64,000 nt of DNA from Artemia franciscana (Eukaryota > Arthropoda > Branchiopoda > Anostraca > Artemiidae). Positions 53,417 through 64,000 of this stretch are shown here, piece after piece. Where the stretch lies: contig NC_088872.1 in the NCBI RefSeq assembly GCF_032884065.1, positions 6,690,186 to 6,754,185 on the forward strand. Direction: 5' to 3'. Position 1 is the stretch's first letter, and the number at the start of each line of letters is the position of its first letter. Both the position numbers and the translations under genes were made by a program. The notes under the pieces were generated by a model, which was not told the DNA's origin, did no database searches, and saw only the letters and a list, made by a program, of their open reading frames with translations.

Positions 53417-55447
53417 TAGCTGTTGGGGTGGCGCTTCGCGCCACCCCAACACCTAGTTGGTGGGGGCGCTTCGCGCCCCCCCCAAGCCCCCCCGCGCGCG
53501 TAAGTCGTTACGCGCCATAATAGTTACGCGCCATTGTAGTTGTGTCCCTATGTCCCACCTGTGAATATAGATAGATATATATATATGGTTTTAACTACGT
53601 AAAACTTGCGAATATACAACATTCTTTGCTGTCCCATTGTCTTTGCATATAAATAGATTGTCAGGTTTACCGACTCTTGAACATGCAACATATAATGGTC
53701 CATGGGAAAACAATCTGTATTCAGATCTATACCTCATGATTCTAATGATTGCCCTTGAGCTTTGTTGATGGTGATTGCTAATCGACCATTCCCTGTCCCG
53801 GTGTCCCGGTCGTCATTTACATTCCCCTGTTTCCCCCGGTGTCCCCGTTGTAGTTGTGTCCCTGTGTCCCGGTCGTCATTTATATTCCCTGTGTCCCGGG
53901 TCCCGGTCGTCATTTGTATCCCGGTGTCCCGGTCTGTATATACATTCGTTTTTTAGTTTTGTTTTTCTCCTTTATTTTTTTCCTTTTTTTTTTCTTTTTT
54001 AGCTTATTTAGATTTTTAGATTTTTTAGTTTTTTTATTAGTTTTTAGTTTTTTTTTCTTTTTAGTTTTTTTGTCCCGGTCGTCATTTATATCCCCCTGTT
54101 TCCCCCGGTGTCCCCGTTGTAGTTGTGTCCCTGTGTCCCGGTCGTCATTTATATTCCCTGTGTCCCGGTCGTCATTTGTATCCCGGTGTACCGGTCTGTA
54201 TATACATTCGTTTTTTAGTTTTGTTTTTCTCCTTTATTTTTTTCCTTTTTTTTTTCTTTTTTAGTTTATTTAGATTTTTAGATTTTTTAGTTTTTTTATT
54301 AGTTTTTAGTTTTTTTTTCTTTTTAGTTTTTTTGTAGTTTTTACCTTCTTTTTAGTTTTGTTAATTTTTTTTTTTACTTGTGTCCTGGTCGTCATTTATA
54401 CTCCCTGTGTCCCGGTGCTTTGTTGATTGCTAATCGAACATTCCTTTTGTCCTGGTCGCTTTCTCTTTGAGTGTCGTCATTTATTTTTTTCTTTTTTAGT
54501 TCTTTTAGTTTTTACCTTTTTTAGTTTTTTTTAGTTTTTAGTTTTTTTAGTTTTTTACCTTTTTTTAGTTTTTTTAGTTTTTTTAGTTTTTTAGCTTTTT
54601 TATTTTTTTTATTAGTTTTTAGTTTTTTTGTAGTTTTTGCCTTTTTTTTAGTTTTTTTAGTTTTTTAGCTTTTTTATTAGTTTTTAGTTTTTTTTGTAGT
54701 TTTTGCCTTTTTTTAGTTTTTTTAGTTTTTTAGCTTTTTTATTTTTTTTATTAGTTTTTAGTTTTTTTGTAGTTTTTGCCTTTTTTTAGTTTTTTCAGTT
54801 TTGACGTCACCTGATCCAGTTTTTTCAGGTGACGTCACCTGATCCACGATCCACAGATCCACAGACAACTTATTTTTATATATATAGATAGTTTTTTTTT
54901 TTTTACTTATGTCCTGGTCGTCATTTATACTCCCTGTGTCCCGGTGCTTTGTTGATTGCTAATCGAACATTCCTTTTGTCCTGGTCGCTTTCTCTTTGAG
55001 TGTCGTCATTTATTAGTTTTTTCCTTTTTTTTTTTAGTTTTTTATTGGTTTTTACCTTTATTTTAGCTTATTTTTCAGTTTTTTCCTTTTTTTTAGTTTT
55101 TTTTTATTTTTTATTTTTTTTTAGTTTTTTACCTTTTTTAGTTTTTTTAGTTTTTTTAGTTTTTTAGCTTTTTTACTTTTTTTATTAGTTTTTAGTTTTT
55201 TTTTGTAGTTTTTGCCTTTTTTTAGTTTTTTCAGTTTTTTTTTAGTTTTTTATTGGTTTTTACCTTTATAGTTTTTTTAGTTTTTTAGCTTTTTTATTTT
55301 TTTTATTAGTTTTTAGTTTTTTTTGTAGTTTTTGCCTTTTTTTAGTTTTTTTCAGTTTTGACGTCACCTGATCCAGTTTTTTCAGGTGACGTCACCTGAC
55401 ACATCCATCCATCCATCCACAGACAGACAGACAACTTATTTATCTAT
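53416..55447 (-). mobile_element. Helitron copy A, non-autonomous
   Basis: The 3' terminus (read on the - strand) has the stem GTTGGGGTGGCGC, loop GAA, its complement, then AGCTAG and a T: a GC-rich hairpin six bases before CTAG at an A/T site, the standard Helitron end. A second hairpin (GGGGGCGC/GCGCCCCC) lies just inside. The 5' side ends near 55447 in a worn version of TCTATATATATAAAAATAAG followed by TTGTCTGTCTGTC. An internal copy of that start lies at 54866-54889. The only coding relic is the C-terminal part of the Pif1-type helicase at about 53585-53770 (frame FSHGPLYVACSRVGKP, then NGTAKNVVYSQVLR), with a stop and a shift. The rest is AAAACTAAAAA and GACGACCGGGACAC repeats. Confidence 0.88.
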
Positions 55448-55450
55448 ATA

Positions 55451-57473
55451 CTAGCTGTTGGGGTGGCGCTTCGCGCCACCCCAACACCTAGTTGGTGGGG
55501 GCGCTTCGCGCCCCCCCAAGCCCCCCCGCGCGCGTAAGTCGTTACGCGCCATAATAGTTACGCGCCATTGTAGTTGTGTCCCTATGTCCCACCTGTGAAT
55601 ATAGATATATATATATATATATGGTTTTAACTACGTAAAACTTGCGAATATACAACATTCTTTGCTGTCCCATTGTCTTTGCATATAAATAGATTGTCAG
55701 GTTTACCGACTCTTGAACATGCAACATATAATGGTCCATGGGAAAACAATCTGTATTCAGATCTATACCTCATGATTCTAATGATTGCCCTTGAGCTTTG
55801 TTGATGGTGATTGCTAATCGACCATTCCCTGTCCCGGTGTCCCGGTCGTCATTTACATCCCCCTGTTTCCCCCGGTGTCCCCGTTGTAGTTGTGTCCCTG
55901 TGTCCCGGTCGTCATTTATATTCCCTGTGTCCCGGGTCCCGGTCATCATTTGTATCCCGGTGTCCCGGTCTGTATATACATTCGTTTTTTAGTTTTGTTT
56001 TTCTCCTTTATTTTTTTCCTTTTTTTTTCTTTTTTAGCTTATTTAGATTTTTAGATTTTTTAGTTTTTTTTATTAGTTTTAGTTTTTATTTCTTTTTAGT
56101 TTTTTTGTCCCGGTCGTCATTTATATCCCCCTGTTTCCCCCGGTGTCCCCGTTGTAGTTGTGTCCCTGTGTCCCGGTCGTTATTTATATTCCCTGTGTCC
56201 CGGTCGTCATTTGTATCCCGGTGTACCGGTCTGTATATACATTCGTTTTTTAGTTTTGTTTTTCTCCTTTATTTTTTTCCTTTTTTTTTTCTTTTTTAGT
56301 TTATTTAGATTTTTAGATTTTTTAGTTTTTTTATTAGTTTTTAGTTTTTTTTTCTTTTTAGTTTTTTTGTAGTTTTTACCTTCTTTTTAGTTTTGTTAAT
56401 TTTTTTTTTTACTTGTGTCCTGGTCGTCATTTATACTCCCTGTGTCCCGGTGCTTTGTTGATTGCTAATCGAACATTCCTTTTGTCCTGGTCGCTTTCTC
56501 TTTGAGTGTCGTCATTTATTTTTTTCTTTTTTAGTTCTTTTAGTTTTTACCTTTTTTAGTTTTTTTTTAGTTTTTAGTTTTTTTAGTTTTTTACCTTTTT
56601 TTAGTTTTTTTAGTTTTTTTAGTTTTTTAGCTTTTTTATTTTTTTTATTAGTTTTTAGTTTTTTTGTAGTTTTTGCCTTTTTTTTAGTTTTTTTAGTTTT
56701 TTAGCTTTTTTATTAGTTTTTAGTTTTTTTTGTAGTTTTTGCCTTTTTTTAGTTTTTTTAGTTTTTTAGCTTTTTTATTTTTTTTATTAGTTTTTAGTTT
56801 TTTTTGTAGTTTTTGCCTTTTTTTAGTTTTTTCAGTTTTGACGTCACCTGATCCAGTTTTTTCAGGTGACGTCACCTGATCCACGATCCACAGATCCACA
56901 GACAACTTATTTTTATATATATAGATAGTTTTTTTTTTTTTTACTTATGTCCTGGTCGTCATTTATACTCCCTGTGTCCCGGTGCTTTGTTGATTGCTAA
57001 TCGAACATTCCTTTTGTCCTGGTCGCTTTCTCTTTGAGTGTCGTCATTTATTAGTTTTTTCCTTTTTTTTTTAGTTTTTTATTGGTTTTTACCTTTATTT
57101 TAGCTTATTTTTCAGTTTTTTCCTTTTTTTTAGTTTTTTTTTATTTTTTATTTTTTTTAGTTTTTTACCTTTTTTTAGGTTTTTTAGTTTTTTAGCTTTT
57201 TTACTTTTTTTATTAGTTTTTAGTTTTTTTTTGTAGTTTTTGCCTTTTTTTAGTTTTTTCAGTTTTTTTGTTAGTTTTTTATTGGTTTTTACCTTTATAG
57301 TTTTTTTAGTTTTTTAGCTTTTTTATTTTTTTTATTAGTTTTTAGTTTTTTTGTAGTTTTTGCCTTTTTTTAGTTTTTTCAGTTTTGACGTCACCTAATC
57401 CAGTTTTTTCAGGTGACGTCACCTGACACATCCATCCATCCATCCACAGACAACTTATTTTTATATATATAGA
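55451..57473 (-). mobile_element. Helitron copy B, non-autonomous, head to tail with copy A
   Basis: Nearly the same 2.02-kb sequence as copy A, including the internal start-like sequence (near 56925) and the helicase relic with the same stop and shift (55620-55805). Its 3' CTAG at 55451-55454 is separated from the 5' end of copy A by only three or four bases. Its 5' terminus is intact (TC as the complement of 57472-57473, then TATATATATAAAAATAAG). It carries the 5' palindromic words GGTGACGTCACC near 57412-57423 and 56865-56876. Arg/Ser/Pro and Phe-rich frames at 55798-56704 are repeat translations. Confidence 0.88.
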
Positions 57474-59494
57474 AGATATAAAAATAAGTTGTCTGTCTGT
57501 CTGTGGATGGATCAGGTGACGTCACCTGAAAAAACTGGATCAGGTGACGTCAAAACTGAAAAAACTAAAAAAAGGCAAAAACTAGAAAAAAAACTAAAAA
57601 CTAATAAAAAAAATAAAAAAGCTAAAAAACTAAAAAAACTAAAAAAAGGCAAAAACTACAAAAAAAACTAAAAACTAATAAAAAAGCTAAAAAACTAAAA
57701 AAAGGCAAAAACTACAAAAAACTAAAAACTAATAAAAAAAATAAAAAAGCTAAAAAACTAAAAAAACTAAAAAAAGGTAAAAAACTAAAAAAACTAAAAA
57801 CTAAAAAAAACTAAAAAAAAGGAAAAAACTGAAAAATAAGCTAAAATAAAGGTAAAAACCAATAAAAAACTAAAAAAAAAACTGAAAAAACTAAAAAAAG
57901 GCAAAAACTACAAAAAAACTAAAAACTAATAAAAAAAGTAAAAAAGCTAAAAAACTAAAAAAACTAAAAAAAACTAAAAAAAGGTAAAAAACTAAAAAAA
58001 AATAAAAAATAAAAAAAAATAAAAAAAGGAAAAAACTGAAAAATAAGCTAAAATAAAGGTAAAAACCAATAAAAAACTAAAAAGAAAAAAAGGAAAAAAC
58101 TAAAAAAAATTTTCATCTAAAAAACTAAAAAAACTAAAAAAGGTAAAAACTAAAAGAACTAAAAAAGAAAAAAATAAATGACGACACTCAAAGAGAAAGC
58201 GACCAGGACAAAAGGAATGTTCGATTAGCAATCAACAAAGCACCGGGACACAGGGAGTATAAATGACGACCAGGACATAAGTAAAAAAAAAACTAACAAA
58301 ACTAAAAAGAAAGTAAAAACTACAAAAAAACTAAAAAGAAAAAAACTAAAAAAGGCAAAAACTACAAAAAAAACTAAAAACTAATAAAAAAGCTAAAAAA
58401 CTAAAAAAACTAAAAAAAGGCAAAAACTACAAAAAAAAACTAAAAACTAATAAAAAAAATAAAAAAGCTAAAAAACTAAAAAAACTAAAAAAACTAAAAA
58501 AAGGTAAAAAACTAAAAAAACTAAAAACTAAAAAAAACTAAAAAAAGGAAAAAACTGAAAAATAAGCTAAAATAAAGGTAAAAACCAATAAAAAACTAAA
58601 AAAAAAACTGAAAAAACTAAAAAAAGGCAAAAACTACAAAAAAAACTAAAAACTAATAAAAAAAGTAAAAAAGCTAAAAAACTAAAAAAAATAAAAAAAG
58701 GTAAAAAACTAAAAAAAATAAAAAATAAAAAAAAAATAAAAAAAAGGAAAAAACTGAAAAATAAGCTAAAATAAAGGTAAAAACCAATAAAAAACTAAAA
58801 AGAAAAAAAGGAAAAAACTAAAAAAAATTTTCATCTAAAAAACTAAAAAAACTAAAAAAGGTAAAAACTAAAAGAACTAAAAAAGAAAAAAATAAATGAC
58901 GAGACAAAAGGAATGTTCGATTAGCAATCAACAAAGCACCGGGACACAGGGAGTATAAATGACGACCAGGACATAAGTAAAAAAAAAAACTAACAAAACT
59001 AAAAAGAAGGTAAAAACTACAAAAAAACTAAAAAGAAAAAAAACTAAAAACTAAAAAAAAAACTAAAAAATCTAAAAATCTAAATAAACTAAAAAAGAAA
59101 AAAAAAGGAAAAAAATAAAGGAGAAAAACAAAACTAAAAAACGAATGTATATACAGACCGGGACACCGGGATACAAATGACGACCGGGACACAGGGAATA
59201 TAAATGACGACCGGGACACAGGGACACAACTACAACGGGGACACCGGGGGAAACAGGGGGATATAAATGACGACCGGGACACCGGGACAGGGAATGGTCG
59301 ATTAGCAATCACCATCAACAAAGCTCAAGGGCAATCATTAGAATCATGAGGTATAGATCTGAATACAGATTGTTTTCCCATGGACCATTATATGTTGCAT
59401 GTTCAAGAGTCGGTAAACCTGACAATCTATTTATATGCAAAGACAATGGGACAGCAAAGAATGTTGTATATTCGCAAGTTTTACGTAGTTAAAA

Positions 59495-59505
<11 letters not shown>
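57474..59505 (+). mobile_element. Helitron copy C, inverted relative to B, 3' end lost
   Basis: Begins head to head with copy B (TATAAAAATAAGTTGTCTGTC at 57477) and runs the other way: GGTGACGTCACC, CTAAAAAAAGGC/AAAAACTAC repeats, the GACGACCGGGACAC block (59150-59290) and the helicase relic (59290-59500). It stops at the TTAAAACCAT after the helicase stop and lacks the last 200 bases with the terminal hairpins; an AT run and the start of copy D follow. An internal repeated segment (57830-58190 vs 58550-58890) makes it as long as copy B despite the loss. Confidence 0.8.
59290..59465 (+). pseudogene. Helitron helicase C-terminal relic (clearest of four)
   Basis: Reads AITINKAQGQSLES, a TGA stop, GIDLNTDC, then after a one-base shift FSHGPLYVACSRVGKPDNLF and NGTAKNVVYSQVLRS. 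These are the last conserved motifs (SQGQT, YVALSR/YVACSR) of the Pif1-like helicase in Helitron RepHel proteins. The same stop and the same shift are present in the relics at 53585-53770 (-), 55620-55805 (-) and 60640-60835 (+). Confidence 0.85.
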
Positions 59506-59529
<24 letters not shown>

Positions 59530-59532
<3 letters not shown>

Positions 59533-61005
59533 ATATATATAAAAATAAGTTGTGGATGGATGTGTGGATGGATGTGTCAGGTGACGTCACCTGAAAAAAC
59601 TGGATCAGGTGACGTCAAAACTGAAAAAACTAAAAAAGGCAAAAACTACAAAAAAAACTAAAAACTAATAAAAAAAATAAAAAAGCTAAAAAACTAAAAA
59701 AACTAAAAAAAGGCAAAAACTACAAAAAAAAACTAAAAAAAAACTGAAAAAACTAAAAAAAGGCAAAAACTACAAAAAAAAACTAAAAACTAATAAAAAA
59801 AGTAAAAAAGCTAAAAAACTAAAAAAACTAAAAAAACTAAAAAAAGGTAAAAAACTAAAAAAAATAAAAAATAAAAAAAAACTAAAAAAAAGGAAAAAAA
59901 CTGAAAAATAAGCTAAAATAAAGGTAAAAACCAATAAAAAACTAAAAAAAAAAAGGAAAAAACTAATAAATGACGACACTCAAAGAGAAAAAAAGGCAAA
60001 AACTAATAAATGACGACACTCAAAGAGAAAAAAAGGCAAAAACTACAAAAAAAACTAAAAACTAATAAAAAAAAATAAAAAAGCTAAAAAACTAAAAAAA
60101 ACTAAAAAAAGGCAAAAACTACAAAAAAAACTAAAAACTAATAAAAAAGCTAAAAAACTAAAAAAACTAAAAAAAAGGCAAAAACTACAAAAAAACTAAA
60201 AACTAATAAAAAAAATAAAAAAGCTAAAAAACTAAAAAAACTAAAAAAACTAAAAAAAGGTAAAAAACTAAAAAAACTAAAAACTAAAAAAAACTAAAAA
60301 AGGTAAAAACTAAAAGAACTAAAAAAGAAAAAAATAAATGACGACACTCAAAGAGAAAGCGACCAGGACAAAAGGAATGTTCGATTAGCAATCAACAAAG
60401 CACCGGGACACAGGGAGTATAAAAAAAAGAAAAAAAAAGGAAAAAAATAAAGGAGAAAAACAAAACTAAAAAACGAATGTATATACAGACCGGGACACCG
60501 GGATACAAATGACGACCGGGACCCGGGACACAGGGAATATAAATGACGACCGGGACACAGGGACACAACTACAACGGGGACACCGGGGGAAACAGGGGGA
60601 TGTAAATGACGACCGGGACACCGGGACAGGGAATGGTCGATTAGCAATCACCATCAACAAAGCTCAAGGGCAATCATTAGAATCATGAGGTATAGATCTG
60701 AATACAGATTGTTTTCCCATGGACCATTATATGTTGCATGTTCAAGAGTCGGTAAACCTGACAATCTATTTATATGCAAAGACAATGGGACAGCAAAGAA
60801 TGTTGTATATTCGCAAGTTTTACGTAGTTAAAACCATATATATATATCTATCTATATTCACAGGTGGGACATAGGGACACAACTACAATGGCGCGTAACT
60901 ATTATGGCGCGTAACGACTTACGCGCGCGGGGGGGCTTGGGGGGGGCGCGAAGCGCCCCCACCAACTAGGTGTTGGGGTGGCGCGAAGCGCCACCCCAAC
61001 AGCTA

Positions 61006-61006
<1 letters not shown>
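59530..61006 (+). mobile_element. Helitron copy D, shorter, both ends present
   Basis: 5' end TCTATATATATAAAAATAAG at 59530 and 3' end with both GC-rich hairpins and CTAG at 61003-61006. Total 1.48 kb; it lacks part of the A-rich middle found in copies A-C. Contains the helicase relic (60640-60835). It is the most complete-looking terminal pair on the right side of the cluster. Confidence 0.85.
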
Positions 61007-62693
<1,687 letters not shown>

Positions 62694-62800
62694 ATCGGCC
62701 TGAGCCATCAATTAGGTTGATTGATCGGCCTGAGCCATCAATTAGGTTAATCGATCGGCCTGAGCCATCAATTAGGTTGATCAATCGGCCTGAGCCATCA
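62694..62800 (+). repeat. 30-bp tandem repeat
   Basis: ATCGGCCTGAGCCATCAATTA followed by GGTTGATTG starts at 62694, 62724, 62754 and 62784 (the last unit diverges). Exact 30-bp period keeps a frame (RPEPSIRLID) open; there is no other reason to think it is coding. Confidence 0.92.
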
Positions 62801-62997
62801 TTTTATCGTTACTACTTGGATATAAAACTTATTTTTAGAATTGTCTAACTCCACAGAAAACGAAAACAAGATCTCCCCCCCCTCCTTTAAGATATAGTCA
62901 TATGTTTTACTCCATGGCTGTGACTCATGGGCAAGGGCTTGCTCCAGATTCTTGTTCATGGGGGGAGGGAGTAAATTTGGGATACTTGACGTTACTG
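62801..62997. other. Spacer, nothing recognised
   Basis: Contains short C and G runs (62873-62883, 62960-62968) only. Confidence 0.4.
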
Positions 62998-63469
62998 ACC
63001 TACAAATAAGGTGAACATATCACTCAATGCTTTTTTTCAAATACAGCAATCGGAAATGCAATTTTAAGCCCTTCACAGACCCTCAAAGATTATACCTTTT
63101 TCTCTTATTTTAGCTACTGTTTATAACCGGTGTCAGCATCAGTCCTGTTTAAGCCAGTTTACCCATCGACTGTGACAAATTCAGAACCAGAAATGGCACG
63201 ACAGCTATTTAATTCGGGCTATATATTTGCACATAAGAGGAGTGGGGGTGTAAAGTATAGTGGAACTGCAGTTGAAGCGTGTTCATTGCAATTATTCTGC
63301 ATATAATGAAGTAAGAACTGTCGTTTTAACTCTATATTATAGTCAAAAATAAGAAAAAAAGGGATCATCTTTGAGGGTCAGTAAAGGGCTTAAAATTGAT
63401 TAAGCGATTATTATATTTGGAAAGACCATAAAAAGGCATTGAGTGGTATGCTCACCTTATTTGTTGGTT
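62998..63469. mobile_element. Foldback element with inverted arms of about 120 bp
   Basis: Left arm 62998-63118 (ACAAATAAGGTGAACATATC, ACTCAATGC, TTTTAAGCCCTTCACAGACC, CTCAAAGAT) is matched by the reverse complement of 63345-63469 (ACAAATAAGGTGAGCATACC, ACTCAATGC, TTTTAAGCCCTTTACTGACC, CTCAAAGAT) at roughly 80% identity. The centre (63205-63330) is the dispersed repeat also found at 19685-19815 without arms. 63150-63200 reads openly as KPVYPSTVTNSEPEMARQLF, perhaps a captured sequence. No target duplication was confirmed. Confidence 0.65.
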
Positions 63470-63479
63470 AGTAATATAA

Positions 63480-63654
63480 ACTGCCCCAAAATTACCTTTT
63501 TTGGGGGGGGGGGGCAGTTACAAAAATCACTTTTTAAAAAATGCATCGAAATTTGATTATATGCGTTTTTGTTACGTTTTACAAGTCAAACAAAAATTTC
63601 GAGGGAGGGATTTCAAATCCCGTAACCCCCTCCCCCTGGGTACGGCCTTGCTCA
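63480..63654 (+). repeat. R4-related repeat
   Basis: A G run, ATGCGTTTTTGTTACGTTTT, ACAAAAATTTCGAGGGAGGG and CCCCCTGGGTACGGCCTTG match the body and right end of R4 at 17739-17924; the left inverted end is missing. Confidence 0.6.
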
Positions 63655-63793
63655 CAGGCCAAAGTTGTTGCAACATTTTGTATTGAGGGTCTGGTTAATC
63701 TTTATAAAGTACATTTGGAAGCCAAATAAAAAAAAAATGGTAGGAAGAGTATTAAAAATAGTTGTTTTTATAAAAGATCAAACTTCAGTTTAC
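63655..63793. other. Start of the 14.9-kb protease intron
   Basis: Nothing recognised. The splice donor for the exon at 63794-63880 is GTAAAC at 63793-63788 on the - strand. Confidence 0.5.
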
Positions 63794-63880
63794 CTTTGTA
63801 TAAACCCCAGGTCGATTAGCTCTGGCACAACCATACCCGTTGCTGGTCACTCCGTACAACTTCCAGTTTCCACCTTCCTC
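63794..63880 (-). CDS. Serine protease gene, penultimate exon: end of the S1 domain
   Basis: An 87-base, phase-0 exon between an acceptor (TATTTTGCAG) and a donor (AAG before GTAAAC). It encodes 29 residues: EEGGNWKLYGVTSNGYGC, ARANRPGVYTK. This is the segment after the catalytic-Ser loop of trypsin-like proteases (GVxSxGxGC...PGVYTKV). Joined to 48872 the protein continues [11 protein letters not shown] without a break, which supports both exons. The usual Trp of SWG is Asn here, a feature I associate with nudel-type proteases but cannot verify. The exon with GDSGG and the rest of the gene lie beyond 64000; no exon is seen at 63881-64000. Confidence 0.85.
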
Positions 63881-64000
63881 CTGCAAAATATTTTGAGGAT
63901 CAGTTAGTTTTGATGAACTATTCATATTTGTGCTTACTATCCAGGCTATATGCTGTCAAATTAGCTAAATACTGAGCCCAGTTAGTAATTGGATAGCAAT

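Noticed and set aside
53762..56704. Arg/Ser/Pro/Cys- and Phe-rich frames (up to 162 codons), with matching ones at 59028-60660
   Set aside because: They are made of the GTCCCGGTCGTCATTTAT and TTTTTAGTTTTT repeats inside the Helitrons and recur in every copy; not proteins.
57489..57671. Lys-rich 60-codon frame resembling the Lys-rich repeats of copy B
   Set aside because: It is the AAAAACTAAAAA repeat of the Helitron; the resemblance is compositional.
62694..62800. 30-bp repeats considered as a CRISPR array or a coding repeat (RPEPSIRLID)
   Set aside because: No spacers between units and no wider gene; a simple minisatellite.

Overview
This is an AT-rich, repeat-dense piece of an animal nuclear genome, most likely from an arthropod and probably a crustacean. 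Support for this: spliced genes with GT-AG introns of many kilobases, non-LTR and Penelope-like retroelements, Helitrons, a hAT element, a tRNA-derived SINE, and no operons or ribosome binding sites. The dispersed repeat called R1 below looks like one I associate with brine shrimp (Artemia), but that is recollection, not evidence from this window.

Two host genes can be supported by conserved exons. (1) On the + strand, MRPS28 (mitoribosomal small-subunit protein bS1m) is complete in three coding exons at 18239-18499, 23869-23990 and 37247-37406. Together they encode 180 aa with a mitochondrial presequence; the introns are 5.4 kb and 13.3 kb. (2) On the - strand are the last two coding exons of a trypsin-like serine protease with a C-terminal LDL-receptor class A module (63794-63880 and 48696-48872, nudel-like). 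They are split by a 14.9-kb intron that holds a dead LINE and a Helitron cluster; the rest of that gene lies beyond the right edge.

A third locus (4955-11340) is a segmental duplication of an apparently intronless gene I do not recognise. Copy B (9644-11299, 551 aa) is open. It has an N-myristoylation-type start, four Lys-rich repeats, four TQT-type motifs, a polyproline run and a short basic amphipathic tail. Copy A (5316-about 6375) is a frameshifted, internally deleted pseudogene. Penelope fragments flank copy A.

The rest is mobile or repetitive DNA. 1-2.6 kb: R1 copies. 4.3-7.9 kb: Penelope-like fragments with a GIY-YIG domain. 7.9-9.3 kb: hairpin-rich tandem duplication. 12.6-14.0 kb: broken TE-like gene. 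14.1-17.9 kb: degenerate repeats and a small MITE. Intron 1 of MRPS28: a 135-bp array that includes the exon 1 splice donor, Penelope tails, a SINE and a 175-bp array. Intron 2: degenerate tandem repeats and an apparently intact LINE (ORF1 and ORF2 on the - strand). 39.6-40.5 kb: a hAT element with 8-bp target duplications. 40.7-44.4 kb: R1 copies and another GIY-YIG relict. 48.9-53.4 kb: a LINE inserted in a tandem array. 53.4-61.2 kb: a cluster of Helitrons arranged head to tail and then inverted, forming a palindrome of about 7.8 kb. I found no virus, rRNA gene, functional tRNA gene or CRISPR array.
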